Positions 33,251 to 42,219 of a stretch of 64,000 nt of DNA are shown here, piece by piece. The DNA is from UBA4466 sp963925035. GTDB lineage: Bacteria; Bacteroidota; Bacteroidia; Flavobacteriales_D; Crocinitomicaceae. Position 1 is the stretch's first letter. Each line of letters opens with the position of its first letter. The stretch is taken from the NCBI GenBank assembly GCA_963925035.1, contig CAWUSK010000001.1, positions 31,741-95,740 on the forward strand, given 5' to 3'. Under the pieces are notes generated by a model, which was not told where the DNA came from, did no database searches, and was given only the letters and a program-made list of their open reading frames with translations. The translations under genes and the position numbers were made by a program.

Positions 33251-34561
33251 ATGGGATGTAGCAGTTGTGGATCAGGAGGAACCCCGGGAGGTTGTAAAAA
33301 CAATGGAAACTGCAGCTCTGGAGGATGTAGTAAACTAGAAGTTTACGATTGGTTGGCAAACGTCGCGTTGCCAAGTGGTCAAAAACCTTTTGATATTGTC
33401 GAAATTCGATTTAAAAATAGTCGTAAAGAGTTTTATAAAAATACAAAGGAGATTAAACTTCAAACAGGAGATGTTGTTGTAGTTGACGGTGCTCCAGGAT
33501 ATGATGTTGGTGTAATTTCAGTAATCGGTGAGCTTGCAAGAATTCAAGTGTCTAAAAAAGCCCCGGGATTTAAACATTCAGAAGCTAAAAAAATCAAGAA
33601 AATAGCAGAACAAGACGATATTGATAATTGGATTAAAGCGCGTTCTCTTGAAAAAGAAGTGATGTATAAAGCACGAACGATTGCGGTAAACCTAAGCCTT
33701 CAAATGAAGATTTCTGATGTTGAATATCAAGGAGATTTATCAAAAGCAACTTTTTACTATACTGCCGAAGGCCGTGTAGATTTTAGACAATTGATTCGTG
33801 ACATGGCGGATGAATTCAAAATTCGTGTTGAAATGAAGCAAATTGGTTCGCGCCAAGAAGCTTCTCGTTTAGGTGGAATTGGTTCTTGCGGTAGGGAGTT
33901 GTGCTGTTCAACATGGCTTACGGACTTTAGATCTGTTTCTACTTCGGCAGCACGTTATCAACAACTTTCTCTGAATCCTCAAAAACTAGCGGGACAATGC
34001 GGTAAATTAAAGTGTTGTTTGAATTATGAATTAGATTCATACTTGGATGCATTAAAAGCATTTCCAAAAGGGGATTTGAAACTGCGCACAGAAAAAGGCA
34101 CAGCAACATATATTAAGACAGATGTCTTCAGACAACAAATGTGGTATGCATACGATGGTGATAAAACCCAAGGGTCAACTCTTGTTTCCTTAGGTCCAGA
34201 AAGAGTTCGTGAAATCATAAAACTGAATAAGGACGGAAAAAAACCAAATGATTTGATGGAGTACGTTGTCAAAGAAAAGGTGGAAGTTCCTGCTTATGCA
34301 AACGTTGATGGGCAAGATAGTTTAGATCGTTTTACACATACTTTTAAGAAACAAAAGAAGCGTCCTTCAAAAAACAATAAGCCGAAACAAAAAACATCGG
34401 CAGAAGGAACGGAAAAGAAACCGACGAAGGTAAATCCGACGAATAAGACCGGAGAAAATCAAGCGACAAAGAAAAAAAGAAACAATAATAAGCGCCGCCC
34501 AAACCCAAATAGCAACCCAAATAGCAACCCGAATAATTCTCAGAACAATGATGCGAAATAG
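33251..34561 (+). CDS. ricT: PSP1-domain protein RicT
   Basis: A 436-residue PSP1-family protein. The Cys-rich N-terminus (MGCSSCGSGGTPGGCKNNG) is followed by the PSP1 core (about 60-300) with GGIGSCGRELCCSTWL and QCGKLKCCLNYE, the cysteines that bind iron-sulfur clusters in RicT. In Bacillus RicT works with RicA/RicF in RNA maturation; in Bacteroidota its partner set differs. The tail from about residue 360 is Lys/Asn/Pro-rich (NSNPNSNPNNSQNN) and disordered. gldH begins inside its last 14 bases. Confidence 0.93.
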   Translation: MGCSSCGSGGTPGGCKNNGNCSSGGCSKLEVYDWLANVALPSGQKPFDIVEIRFKNSRKEFYKNTKEIKLQTGDVVVVDGAPGYDVGVISVIGELARIQVSKKAPGFKHSEAKKIKKIAEQDDIDNWIKARSLEKEVMYKARTIAVNLSLQMKISDVEYQGDLSKATFYYTAEGRVDFRQLIRDMADEFKIRVEMKQIGSRQEASRLGGIGSCGRELCCSTWLTDFRSVSTSAARYQQLSLNPQKLAGQCGKLKCCLNYELDSYLDALKAFPKGDLKLRTEKGTATYIKTDVFRQQMWYAYDGDKTQGSTLVSLGPERVREIIKLNKDGKKPNDLMEYVVKEKVEVPAYANVDGQDSLDRFTHTFKKQKKRPSKNNKPKQKTSAEGTEKKPTKVNPTNKTGENQATKKKRNNNKRRPNPNSNPNSNPNNSQNNDAK

Positions 34562-35012
34562 TTGGCTGTTTATTGGCTTGATATCCATTTGCTTTTCATG
34601 TGGCAAAACTCCTTTTTATGAAAAAGCTGTCTCTTTTGAAGGTAAAGAATGGACGCGTAATTTAAAGCCGTCCTTTAGTTTTGACATAAAAAACATTGAG
34701 CAAGAATATGATTTCACGCTTTCGTTAAGAACAACAACAGATTATAAGTACAGTAATTTATGGATTTTTCTTAAAACCATAGCTCCAGATGGAACTTCAG
34801 CTCGTGAACCCTTCGAAATTGTTTTAGCAAATCCTGATGGATCATGGGTGGGAAATAGATCTGGAACTATCGTGGAAACTCCACTTTCTTTTACAAAGCG
34901 GAAATTGCCGCTTAAAGGAAAATACAAATTCATTGTTGAACAAGGTATTACCAATTCTGAAGTTGATGAAGTTTTAGATATAAGCTTTATCGTTGAAACT
35001 TCTACTAATTGA
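34548..35012 (+). CDS. gldH: Gliding motility lipoprotein GldH
   Basis: A 154-residue lipoprotein with lipobox ISICFSC (Cys18). The body matches GldH: YEKAVSFEGKEWTRNLKPSF, LSLRTTTDYKYSNLWIFLKT and GNRSGTIVETPLSF. GldH is needed for gliding motility in Flavobacterium, along with other Gld proteins that work with the type IX system. It overlaps ricT by 14 nt, a gene order seen in other Flavobacteriia. Its 3' end overlaps the convergent DUF2490 gene by 8 nt. Confidence 0.92.
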   Translation: MMRNSWLFIGLISICFSCGKTPFYEKAVSFEGKEWTRNLKPSFSFDIKNIEQEYDFTLSLRTTTDYKYSNLWIFLKTIAPDGTSAREPFEIVLANPDGSWVGNRSGTIVETPLSFTKRKLPLKGKYKFIVEQGITNSEVDEVLDISFIVETSTN

Positions 35013-35670
35013 TTTTATAAGCATAAGAAATAGACAATACATGTCTTGCTCCTAGTGAGTAGGCATCTGTCTTTTTATCCAATTGATACTTAAAACTCAC
35101 GCTGTGAGGGTCGTCAAGTTCTAATTTCATTCCAATGGTAAATCGAACTTTAGCAAACCTAAAACCTTTAGGACTGTACGCAGGATTGTAAAAAAGTTCA
35201 GCACCAACTACTGGATTAAAGATACTTCCTTTAATGTCATACTCCACTTCCGGCTTTAAACGAATTGCTTGATCAAATTCAGCATCATAGTCACTAGAAC
35301 GAGCGCTATTAAAGGAATACTGGTAACGCAGTCGCGTTTCAAAAATAAATCGTTTTACAGATGTTTTAAACTCCCCGTTAATGTTTATTCTGTTCGAAAG
35401 TTTATAATTCCCATATTTGTTTTGATCAATAACCAATCGATAATCTAACGAAGGTCTAAACCATTTTGTCAGTTTATACTCAAATCCAATTGACGGGAAA
35501 AATGTCTCAACCTTACCGTTGGCAAAGCGTGCATTTAAATCCGTGGACCATTTTATCTTTTTGGTAAATTCTCCTTTTAATCCTAATTCGGACCACACAG
35601 CGAATTCGTTTTGAGAAAAAGAAAAAGTTTGAACCCCGATAATTAACAAGAAACAGAAGAAAATTCTCAT
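35005..35670 (-). CDS. DUF2490 outer-membrane beta-barrel protein
   Basis: A 221-residue exported protein, signal peptide ending SFS before Gln20 (TFSFSQNEFAVWSELG). The rest alternates polar and aromatic residues as in a small beta-barrel (PSLDYRLVIDQNKYG, YQYSFNSARS) and ends AYKIN. Matches DUF2490 as recalled; function unknown. It overlaps the upstream lipoprotein gene by 4 nt (TGAATG-type), so both are made from one message. Its stop lies inside the end of gldH. Confidence 0.83.
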   Translation of the reverse strand: MRIFFCFLLIIGVQTFSFSQNEFAVWSELGLKGEFTKKIKWSTDLNARFANGKVETFFPSIGFEYKLTKWFRPSLDYRLVIDQNKYGNYKLSNRININGEFKTSVKRFIFETRLRYQYSFNSARSSDYDAEFDQAIRLKPEVEYDIKGSIFNPVVGAELFYNPAYSPKGFRFAKVRFTIGMKLELDDPHSVSFKYQLDKKTDAYSLGARHVLSISYAYKIN

Positions 35671-36059
35671 TTAATGATCGTTATCGTTCCTAAATCAACC
35701 GTCGATTTTTTATCCGTGATTTCAACATGGTATAATAAAACTTGTTTACCGCTTGGACAAGAATTACAATCTTCATACAAAAAAACAGTGTAATTTCCTT
35801 TTTCCAATCCGGTAAATTTGAACGTTCCATCGTAAGATGTTTTTACATCATCATCAAACGATTCTCCTTCAGAACCGTACACAATAAATACGTCTTCTTT
35901 CTGTGCATAATATTCGGAAATAGTCGCTCCCGCAGCATTTTTGTCAATTATATAAACTGACCCTTGAATCGAAGAAGAACCTCCTGGCCCTTCAATTTTT
36001 TCACATGAGGACAAAGCCAACACGATAAAACAAGCAAGAAATAAAGTAATGGATTTCAT
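35667..36059 (-). CDS. Lipoprotein with carboxypeptidase-regulatory-like domain
   Basis: A 130-residue lipoprotein (lipobox VLALSSC, Cys19). The C-terminal region has an Ig-like carboxypeptidase-regulatory-type fold pattern (IQGSVYIIDKNA, DGTFKFTGLEKGNYTVFLYEDC), with an added CNSC pair. Likely anchored in the outer membrane facing the periplasm or surface. It overlaps the DUF2490 barrel gene by 4 nt, so the two may act together. No specific role known. Confidence 0.8.
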   Translation of the reverse strand: MKSITLFLACFIVLALSSCEKIEGPGGSSSIQGSVYIIDKNAAGATISEYYAQKEDVFIVYGSEGESFDDDVKTSYDGTFKFTGLEKGNYTVFLYEDCNSCPSGKQVLLYHVEITDKKSTVDLGTITIIK

Positions 36060-36201
36060 AAAAACGAATAAATTTATTTTATTTATAACTATAGCAATGC
36101 AACCATTGTATTAGTTATTTCGTTACGAATATACAATATTGATGTAATATTTATTAATATTGATAAAATCCATTGATAAAAAAATAACTCTTGCTGAAAT
36201 T

Positions 36202-39186
36202 ATGAGACAAATGCGACTAATAAAAAACTGCTTTTTGATGTTGATATTATCTGCATCAATGACGACAAATGCTCAAATTGTAATTAATGAGTATTCGTGT
36301 TCTAACATGACGGGAATTACGGACAACTTTGGTGAGCGTGAAGATTGGATAGAACTTTGGAATTCAACTGGTGCAGCAATAGATTTAACTGGTTATTATT
36401 TATCTGATAAAGCGTCAAACCTTACAAAATGGCAAGTCCCAAGTGGTTCTATCCCTGCAAATGGATTTAAAGTGATTATTGCATCGAAACGTGATTTGGT
36501 CAATGGGACTCAATTACACCCTAACTTTAACCTTAAACAAACGAAAGGTGAATGGATTATCTTAACCAACCCATTAGGAAATGTAATGGATTCAATAAAA
36601 ATTGTTCACATGACCAAAGCGGACCATTCCGTGGGACGTCAAACAAATGGCGCAGTAGCTTGGAAATTATTTACAACTCCCACACCAAATTCCAATAACG
36701 TTGGCGCACAAAACTTTTATGAGCCAAAACCAGTAATGAGTTTAGCGCCTGGGTTTTACCCTGGACCGCAATCTGTTACGATCACATGCTCTAATCCGGC
36801 AGCAACTATAAGATACACTACAAATGGTGCTGATCCAACGGTCGCATCGACTATCTATACGGGGCCAATTGCTATAAATGCAACCACAGTCCTTCGAGCT
36901 GCTGCATTCGGAACTGATCTAACAAGTTTTAATGAAACGAACACTTATTTTATCAATGTAAACCATACAGTACCAATTGTTTCTGTTTGTAGTAATCAGG
37001 TTTTTGCATTAGTTGCAAACGGCCAACAAAATTCTCCAGCGAACAAAATAGGTGCCTTCGAACTTTTTGAGCAAGACGGAACGTTTATTGATGAAGGTGA
37101 AGGAAACTTTAATAAACACGGAAACGATTCTTGGGCATACCCGCAGCGTGGTTTTGACTTTATTATGCGCGATCAATTTGGTTATAACTCAGAAGTCGGT
37201 CATCAAATCTTTTTGGATAAAGACAGAGATGAGTTTCAACGATTGATTTTAAAGCCTGGTGCAAGTGATAATTATCCTTTCGAAAACGGAGGTGCGCACA
37301 TTAGAGATGGTTTTGTTCATACATTATCAATCAGAGCGGACATGCTGTTGGATGAAAGAACCTATAGGCCATGTGTAGTCTATTTAAATGGTCAATATTG
37401 GGGAGTTTATGAAATTCGAGAAAAAGCAGATGATCATGATTACACTGACCATTACTTTCAACAGGATAAATACAATTTACAATATTTAAAAACTTGGGGA
37501 GGAACTTGGCAAGAATATGGTGCTCCGAATGCTCAGCCCGATTGGGATGCATTGGTTAACTTTATTATGACTAATAACATGGCTCCAGGACCAAATTTTG
37601 ATTACGTCACTTCTCAGTTAAAATGGGCTTCATTATGTGACTATTTTATGTTCAATTCTTATGTTGTAAATCAAGATTGGTTGAACTGGAATACAGCTTG
37701 GTGGAGGGGAATGGATCCTGCCGGTCAAAAAACAAAGTGGCGCTATACACTCTGGGACATGGATGCAACCTTTGGTCATTATGTAAATTATACTGGAATT
37801 CCAGATGCTTCTGCAAATGCTGACCCTTGTAACGCCGAAAACCTACCAGACCCCGGGGGACAAGGGCATACTGATATCCTTGAGAAGTTAATAAATGAAA
37901 ATCCAATTGTTGAGCAATACTATGTGACTCGATACATTGATTTAGTGAACACACATTTTTCATGTGATTACATGATTACGCTGCTCGACAGTATGGTCAA
38001 CGAAATTGCTCCGGAAATGCAAGGTCACGTTAATAAATGGGGTGGTTCAGTTGCTGGTTGGCAAAACAATGTACAGACTCTAAGAGATTTTATTAATGAC
38101 CGTTGTTTAGCTTTAGAAGCTGGACTAATTGGTTGTTATGATTTAACTGGACCATTCGATGTTTCTTTCGATGTAAACCCAGTGAATTCTGGTGAAATTA
38201 AAGTGAATTCCGTGTGGGCCCCAAGTTATCCTTGGGTAACACAATACTATGGTGGAATTGAAACGTTGACGTTGGCAAAACCAAATACCGGTTATATTTT
38301 CGACCATTGGGAATACTCTGTTGGTCCAATGACAAGTCCTGATGCTGAAGATACGAACGGAATTATGGTCTTAGTTCCTGAGAATGTAGTTGCCTTTTTT
38401 ATTCCTGACAACCCTGATTTAGATGGAGATGGAATATCAAACGATGATGAAACTAACATTTACGGAACAGATCCACAAAATCCGGATACGGACGGTGACG
38501 GAATAAATGACGGTGATGAAATTACAAATGGTTCTGACCCTCTTGATCCGTGTGATCCAAGTGATTCAAATTGTGATGCCGATGGTGATGGATTAACCAA
38601 TATTGACGAAACAAACATTTATGGAACCGACCCTAATAATCCTGATACTGACAATGACGGAATTAATGATGGTGACGAAATAACAAATGGTTCTGACCCT
38701 CTAAACCCATGTGACCCAGATGACTCTGCAGCAATTTGCCAAATCGATACTGACGGAGATGGATTAACTGATGCATACGAGGGTGTTCTTGGAACAGATC
38801 CAAACAATCCTGATACTGATGGTGATGGAATAAATGACGGTGATGAAGTTGCTAACGGTACAAACCCATTAGATCCTTGTGACCCAAATTCTACCGGAGC
38901 TGAATGTATAAATGGAGTTCATATTCCAACTGGGTTTTCTCCAAACGGTGACGGAAACAATGAAACTTACTCAATTATTGTTGGGAAGGACGTTAGTAGC
39001 TTTAAGTTCTTTATTTACGATCGTTGGGGTAACAAAATGTTTTCTAGCGATGCAAAAGGATTCGAATGGGATGGAAGTTACCACGCCGAAGATTGTAACG
39101 CTGGGGTTTACCCGTATATGATGGAAGTTGTTTATATTGATGGTTCTTCAGAATTACGTTCTGGTAATATAACTTTATTGAAGTAA
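36202..39186 (+). CDS. Surface CotH-kinase-like protein with type B T9SS sorting domain
   Basis: A 994-residue secreted protein. After a signal peptide (ends TNA before Gln) come a lamin-tail domain (about 24-130, QIVINEYSCSNM), a chitobiase C-terminal-like Ig domain (about 175-255), a CotH-type kinase domain (about 295-645; LNGQYWGVYEIREKAD, DWLNWNTAWWRG and metal-site DMDATFG near 519), three calcium-type thrombospondin-3 repeats (738-900) and a type B sorting domain (from about 905; IPTGFSPNGDGNNETY, YDRWGNKMF). CotH kinases phosphorylate extracellular proteins. Start 36202 is chosen for signal peptide fit; ATG 36211 is possible. PorP/SprF gene follows after 1 nt. Confidence 0.85.
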   Translation: MRQMRLIKNCFLMLILSASMTTNAQIVINEYSCSNMTGITDNFGEREDWIELWNSTGAAIDLTGYYLSDKASNLTKWQVPSGSIPANGFKVIIASKRDLVNGTQLHPNFNLKQTKGEWIILTNPLGNVMDSIKIVHMTKADHSVGRQTNGAVAWKLFTTPTPNSNNVGAQNFYEPKPVMSLAPGFYPGPQSVTITCSNPAATIRYTTNGADPTVASTIYTGPIAINATTVLRAAAFGTDLTSFNETNTYFINVNHTVPIVSVCSNQVFALVANGQQNSPANKIGAFELFEQDGTFIDEGEGNFNKHGNDSWAYPQRGFDFIMRDQFGYNSEVGHQIFLDKDRDEFQRLILKPGASDNYPFENGGAHIRDGFVHTLSIRADMLLDERTYRPCVVYLNGQYWGVYEIREKADDHDYTDHYFQQDKYNLQYLKTWGGTWQEYGAPNAQPDWDALVNFIMTNNMAPGPNFDYVTSQLKWASLCDYFMFNSYVVNQDWLNWNTAWWRGMDPAGQKTKWRYTLWDMDATFGHYVNYTGIPDASANADPCNAENLPDPGGQGHTDILEKLINENPIVEQYYVTRYIDLVNTHFSCDYMITLLDSMVNEIAPEMQGHVNKWGGSVAGWQNNVQTLRDFINDRCLALEAGLIGCYDLTGPFDVSFDVNPVNSGEIKVNSVWAPSYPWVTQYYGGIETLTLAKPNTGYIFDHWEYSVGPMTSPDAEDTNGIMVLVPENVVAFFIPDNPDLDGDGISNDDETNIYGTDPQNPDTDGDGINDGDEITNGSDPLDPCDPSDSNCDADGDGLTNIDETNIYGTDPNNPDTDNDGINDGDEITNGSDPLNPCDPDDSAAICQIDTDGDGLTDAYEGVLGTDPNNPDTDGDGINDGDEVANGTNPLDPCDPNSTGAECINGVHIPTGFSPNGDGNNETYSIIVGKDVSSFKFFIYDRWGNKMFSSDAKGFEWDGSYHAEDCNAGVYPYMMEVVYIDGSSELRSGNITLLK
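38416..38903 (+). repeat. Three tandem TSP3-type calcium repeats in coding DNA
   Basis: Three copies of a unit of roughly 160 bp encode DGDGISNDDETNIYGTDP-like and NPDTDGDGINDGDE-like DxDxDG loops, each followed by a Pro/Cys spacer such as DPCDPSD. The first two are nearly identical at the protein level, suggesting recent duplication. They form a stiff calcium-binding stalk before the sorting domain. Confidence 0.85.
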
Positions 39187-39187
39187 A

Positions 39188-40234
39188 ATGAAAAAGCTCT
39201 TTTTCCTTATATCCTTTAGTTTTCTAAGTACTTGCGGTTTTACCCAAGACATACATTTTGCGCAATCTTCACAAACGCCGTTATTAATAAACCCAGGTGC
39301 AACTGGAGTTTATGATGGTTGGGAAAGGGTAATTATCAACCACAGGAATCAATGGCTTGGTGCGAACACTCAGTTTATGACTACAGCAATAGCTGCCGAT
39401 GTCAACTTCCTGAAAACTGAACGAAACAATAAACCACACCTTGGTTTAGGACTTTTCTTCTACAACGATATAGGTGGTGATTCCAAATTTGGTAATCAAT
39501 CGGGAGCAGTTTCGTTGAGTGGAATTATACCGCTCGACAGAGCTGGGCACGTTATTTCGGTTGGAATTCAAGGTGGCGTTGGCCATAGAAAGGCAAGTTT
39601 GCAAAGCGTATCTTTTCTTTCACAATGGGATGGAACTCAATTCGACCCTTTAATTTTAAGCGGAGAAAATAATACATTATCATCCTTCACATACCTTGAT
39701 GCTTCTGCAGGCGTAAATTATGTTTATAACGGAGGGAAAAGTACATTTAAAAGAAACACGAACTTCAAATTGAAAGCTGGTCTTGCAGGTTATCATTTGA
39801 ATAACCCTAAAATGAAATATGTAAATGGCTCTGGTGATAGATTGCATAGAAAGTATGTTGGACACATTGGTGTTGAATCTGATCTTGGAGGTAGCAAAAT
39901 GGCTATAGAGGCCAATTTTGTTCAATTTTTACAAGGAGGGCATTCCGAATCCTTACTTGGTGTGATGCTTAAATATCGAATGGAAACAAACACAAAACTT
40001 ACAGGATTTAGACAAAACGCATTCTTTGGAATTGGGTGTTACACGAGAATTAATGATGCCGTAATTCCATCAGTTATGATTGACTGGAAAGGTTTTCAGT
40101 TTGGAATATCTTACGATGTTACTATTTCTAAACTTAGAAAAGCATACAGAGGTGGTTCATTAGAGTTTTCTTTAGCGTATACGAATAGAAACACAGCACT
40201 TTTCACAAGAAGAAGAGGCGGTAAAAAGTTCTAA
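39188..40234 (+). CDS. PorP/SprF-family type IX secretion membrane protein
   Basis: A 348-residue outer-membrane barrel of the PorP/SprF family. The signal peptide ends CGFT before Gln20, and the N-terminus QDIHFAQSSQTPLLINPGATG with VIINHRNQW is diagnostic. SprF-like proteins bind the type B cargo C-terminus and attach it to the surface; genes often lie just 3' of their cargo. Here the CotH-type B cargo gene ends 1 nt before. The gene ends against the small CxxC protein gene without a gap. Confidence 0.93.
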   Translation: MKKLFFLISFSFLSTCGFTQDIHFAQSSQTPLLINPGATGVYDGWERVIINHRNQWLGANTQFMTTAIAADVNFLKTERNNKPHLGLGLFFYNDIGGDSKFGNQSGAVSLSGIIPLDRAGHVISVGIQGGVGHRKASLQSVSFLSQWDGTQFDPLILSGENNTLSSFTYLDASAGVNYVYNGGKSTFKRNTNFKLKAGLAGYHLNNPKMKYVNGSGDRLHRKYVGHIGVESDLGGSKMAIEANFVQFLQGGHSESLLGVMLKYRMETNTKLTGFRQNAFFGIGCYTRINDAVIPSVMIDWKGFQFGISYDVTISKLRKAYRGGSLEFSLAYTNRNTALFTRRRGGKKF

Positions 40235-40477
40235 TTATCGTTCTAGTAATGCACGAAATAATCGTATGATTCTTTTTCTAAAAAGAATCAAAAGAAGAAT
40301 GTATGGAATCGTCATTAAGTAAAGTATTCCATAATTGATGTTTGAGCCAAAAGAAGCTTCGTCTAGTTCACTTCCTTGTTCTGCCAATAATTTACATTGA
40401 GAACATCCTTGAGAAAACACAGCGTCCATTGCAAAAACAGCAATAAACAATAAAACGTATTTTTTCCAATTTGACAT
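40235..40477 (-). CDS. Small secreted/membrane protein with CxxC
   Basis: An 80-residue protein with an N-terminal signal (WKKYVLLFIAVFAMDAVFS then Gln23), a short exposed segment with GCSQCKLLAEQG, and one C-terminal transmembrane helix (ILYLMTIPYILLLILF) followed by a basic end. The CxxC after the signal may bind metal or be redox-active. This small layout is conserved in some Bacteroidota as I recall, without assigned function. Its stop directly adjoins the PorP/SprF stop. Confidence 0.65.
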   Translation of the reverse strand: MSNWKKYVLLFIAVFAMDAVFSQGCSQCKLLAEQGSELDEASFGSNINYGILYLMTIPYILLLILFRKRIIRLFRALLER

Positions 40478-40597
40478 ACAACAAAATTAAGCATTTTTTT
40501 GGGGTTAAAAATTTCCAATTCGTTTCCAAATGTTAAATTAACCAATAAACCGTATCAATGAAATAGCCTGCGGAGCAAAAGAATCAAAAAATTCGAA

Positions 40598-40605
40598 TAA
40601 ATTTG
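40598..40605 (+). promoter_or_regulatory. -7 promoter element, leaderless geometry
   Basis: TAAATTTG matches TAnnTTTG exactly and is 4 nt (TACT) before the ATG at 40610. No TTG box at -33 is seen. Confidence 0.55.
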
Positions 40606-40609
40606 TACT

Positions 40610-41623
40610 ATGAATAGAGTCATATATTGTTTACTTAACGTTTTCTGCTTGGTACTTGTCTCATGCGGAGAATCAGAAGATAACGAAGTAAATAAAACCA
40701 CTTCAAAAAATTTAGACAGTCTTTTATTGAAATCTCCTAATGATATCAATTTATTGGTGAAAAGAGGGAATAAACTGTTTAAAGCCTATGAATATGATCT
40801 AGCATTGAATGATGCGGCAAAAGCTTTTCGTATCGACTCAACCAATTTTGATGCTCGATTGTTGTACGCTGAAGTACTTAACAACAGGGAAACAAGAACT
40901 GTAGCTGAAATTCAAATTGCTCAGAACCATTACAAATGGGTCATTAACAAAGACTCTAAAAACTTGCGCGCCTTAGTCGGTTTAGCAGCAACTTACAACT
41001 TCCAACAAGATTTTGAAAACACATTTAAGTACATTAATACAGCGTTGCGAATCGATCCAAAATACAGGGATGCATACGTTTTAAAAGGAACGACTTATCG
41101 TCAAATTGGCAATATGCCTTTAGCAAAGTCTTCATATGAAACAGCAATTCAACAAGATCCAAAGTTTTTTGAAGCTTACTTTTTATTAGGTGCTATTTAT
41201 CAGGCCGAAGAAAACCCTGTGTGCATTGAGTATTTTGCAACGGCATTACAACTCAAACCGGAGATTCTAGAAGTCAAATACCAATTGGCCTATTCCAAGG
41301 AACGCTTTGGAAACTTAGAGTCCGCAAAAGAACTTTATAGAGAAATGGCGCATGATACGGTTGATTTTTACGTCTCTCGTGGATTGTTTCACCAGGGATA
41401 TATCAAACAATTTGTAGATAAAAATAAAGATATTGATAGCGCTATGTATTTCTATAAAAGCGCCCTTGAAACGGAACCAAGATATGTTGAAGCTTGGCAC
41501 AATATTGGACTTTGTCACTCACAAAAAGGGAACAAAGAACGTGCATTGAAATCGTTTTCTAACGCGTTAAAATATGACCCAGAGTTTGAACTTTCACGCC
41601 AAGCTGCTGAACAAATTCGTTAA
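40610..41623 (+). CDS. TPR lipoprotein
   Basis: A 337-residue lipoprotein (lipobox LVLVSC, Cys18) with about six tetratricopeptide repeats from residue 40 on (e.g. RDAYVLKGTTYRQIGNMPLAK, EAWHNIGLCHSQKGNKERAL). TPRs scaffold protein interactions; as an outer-membrane lipoprotein it likely binds partner envelope proteins. The last base of its stop is the first base of the next start (TAATG), so the downstream membrane protein is coupled. Preceded by a -7 box with 4-nt spacing. Confidence 0.85.
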   Translation: MNRVIYCLLNVFCLVLVSCGESEDNEVNKTTSKNLDSLLLKSPNDINLLVKRGNKLFKAYEYDLALNDAAKAFRIDSTNFDARLLYAEVLNNRETRTVAEIQIAQNHYKWVINKDSKNLRALVGLAATYNFQQDFENTFKYINTALRIDPKYRDAYVLKGTTYRQIGNMPLAKSSYETAIQQDPKFFEAYFLLGAIYQAEENPVCIEYFATALQLKPEILEVKYQLAYSKERFGNLESAKELYREMAHDTVDFYVSRGLFHQGYIKQFVDKNKDIDSAMYFYKSALETEPRYVEAWHNIGLCHSQKGNKERALKSFSNALKYDPEFELSRQAAEQIR

Positions 41624-42219
41624 TGAAACTTAATCCCAAATACGTACAACTTTTTTCCGATGCATTAATTCCACTAATGGGGCTTTTTCTGTGGAATTGG
41701 AGTTTATACTTTATACTCTTGTTCTACTTTTTAGATTTAATTTCCGCCGAAATTATCGTCCATCTGAAATCCAAAAAAACTGTCGCATTTCAAAGTATGA
41801 ATAGGTTGAAGAAAGAATGGTTAAAATTGGGCGCTACTAGTTTTTTATTCCTCGTATTGGCCATAATTGTGATTCATTTTGCCGTATATTTTATATCACC
41901 GGGAATCAATTTTAAAATAGAAGCACTTGCTTTTTGGAATTATGAAGAAATGGGGATTCAACAGGGTTATCTTCTTCTTCCGCTAGTTTTTTTCGTTAGC
42001 TATCAACAATATAAAATGACCTTTTTAATGGCGGGCCGTTTTAGAAATGCACACCTGATTTCACTATGGAAAAGACACATTACTCCACTATTATTAATCA
42101 CTGCGTTTGCGGGAATATGCCTTGGAATAAGTTGGTTTGTTAACATCCCAGAAACAATTTATGTCCTCGGAATTATTGCCCTTTCAACGCTTTATAAACT
42201 TCGCTATAACGAAGTTTAA
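41623..42219 (+). CDS. DUF6498-like integral membrane protein
   Basis: A 198-residue inner-membrane protein with about five helices. The start MKLNPKYVQLFSDALIPLMGLFLWNWS and the helix FILLFYFLDLISAEIIV resemble the DUF6498 family as I recall it; function unknown. Its start codon overlaps the TPR lipoprotein stop (TAATG), so they form an operon. The stop overlaps the convergent flippase-like gene by 4 nt (TTAA). Confidence 0.7.
   Translation: MKLNPKYVQLFSDALIPLMGLFLWNWSLYFILLFYFLDLISAEIIVHLKSKKTVAFQSMNRLKKEWLKLGATSFLFLVLAIIVIHFAVYFISPGINFKIEALAFWNYEEMGIQQGYLLLPLVFFVSYQQYKMTFLMAGRFRNAHLISLWKRHITPLLLITAFAGICLGISWFVNIPETIYVLGIIALSTLYKLRYNEV

Noticed and set aside
38416..38903. Tandem repeats as possible CRISPR or satellite
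   Set aside because: They lie in frame inside a gene and encode calcium-type TSP3 loops; spacing and content do not fit CRISPR.
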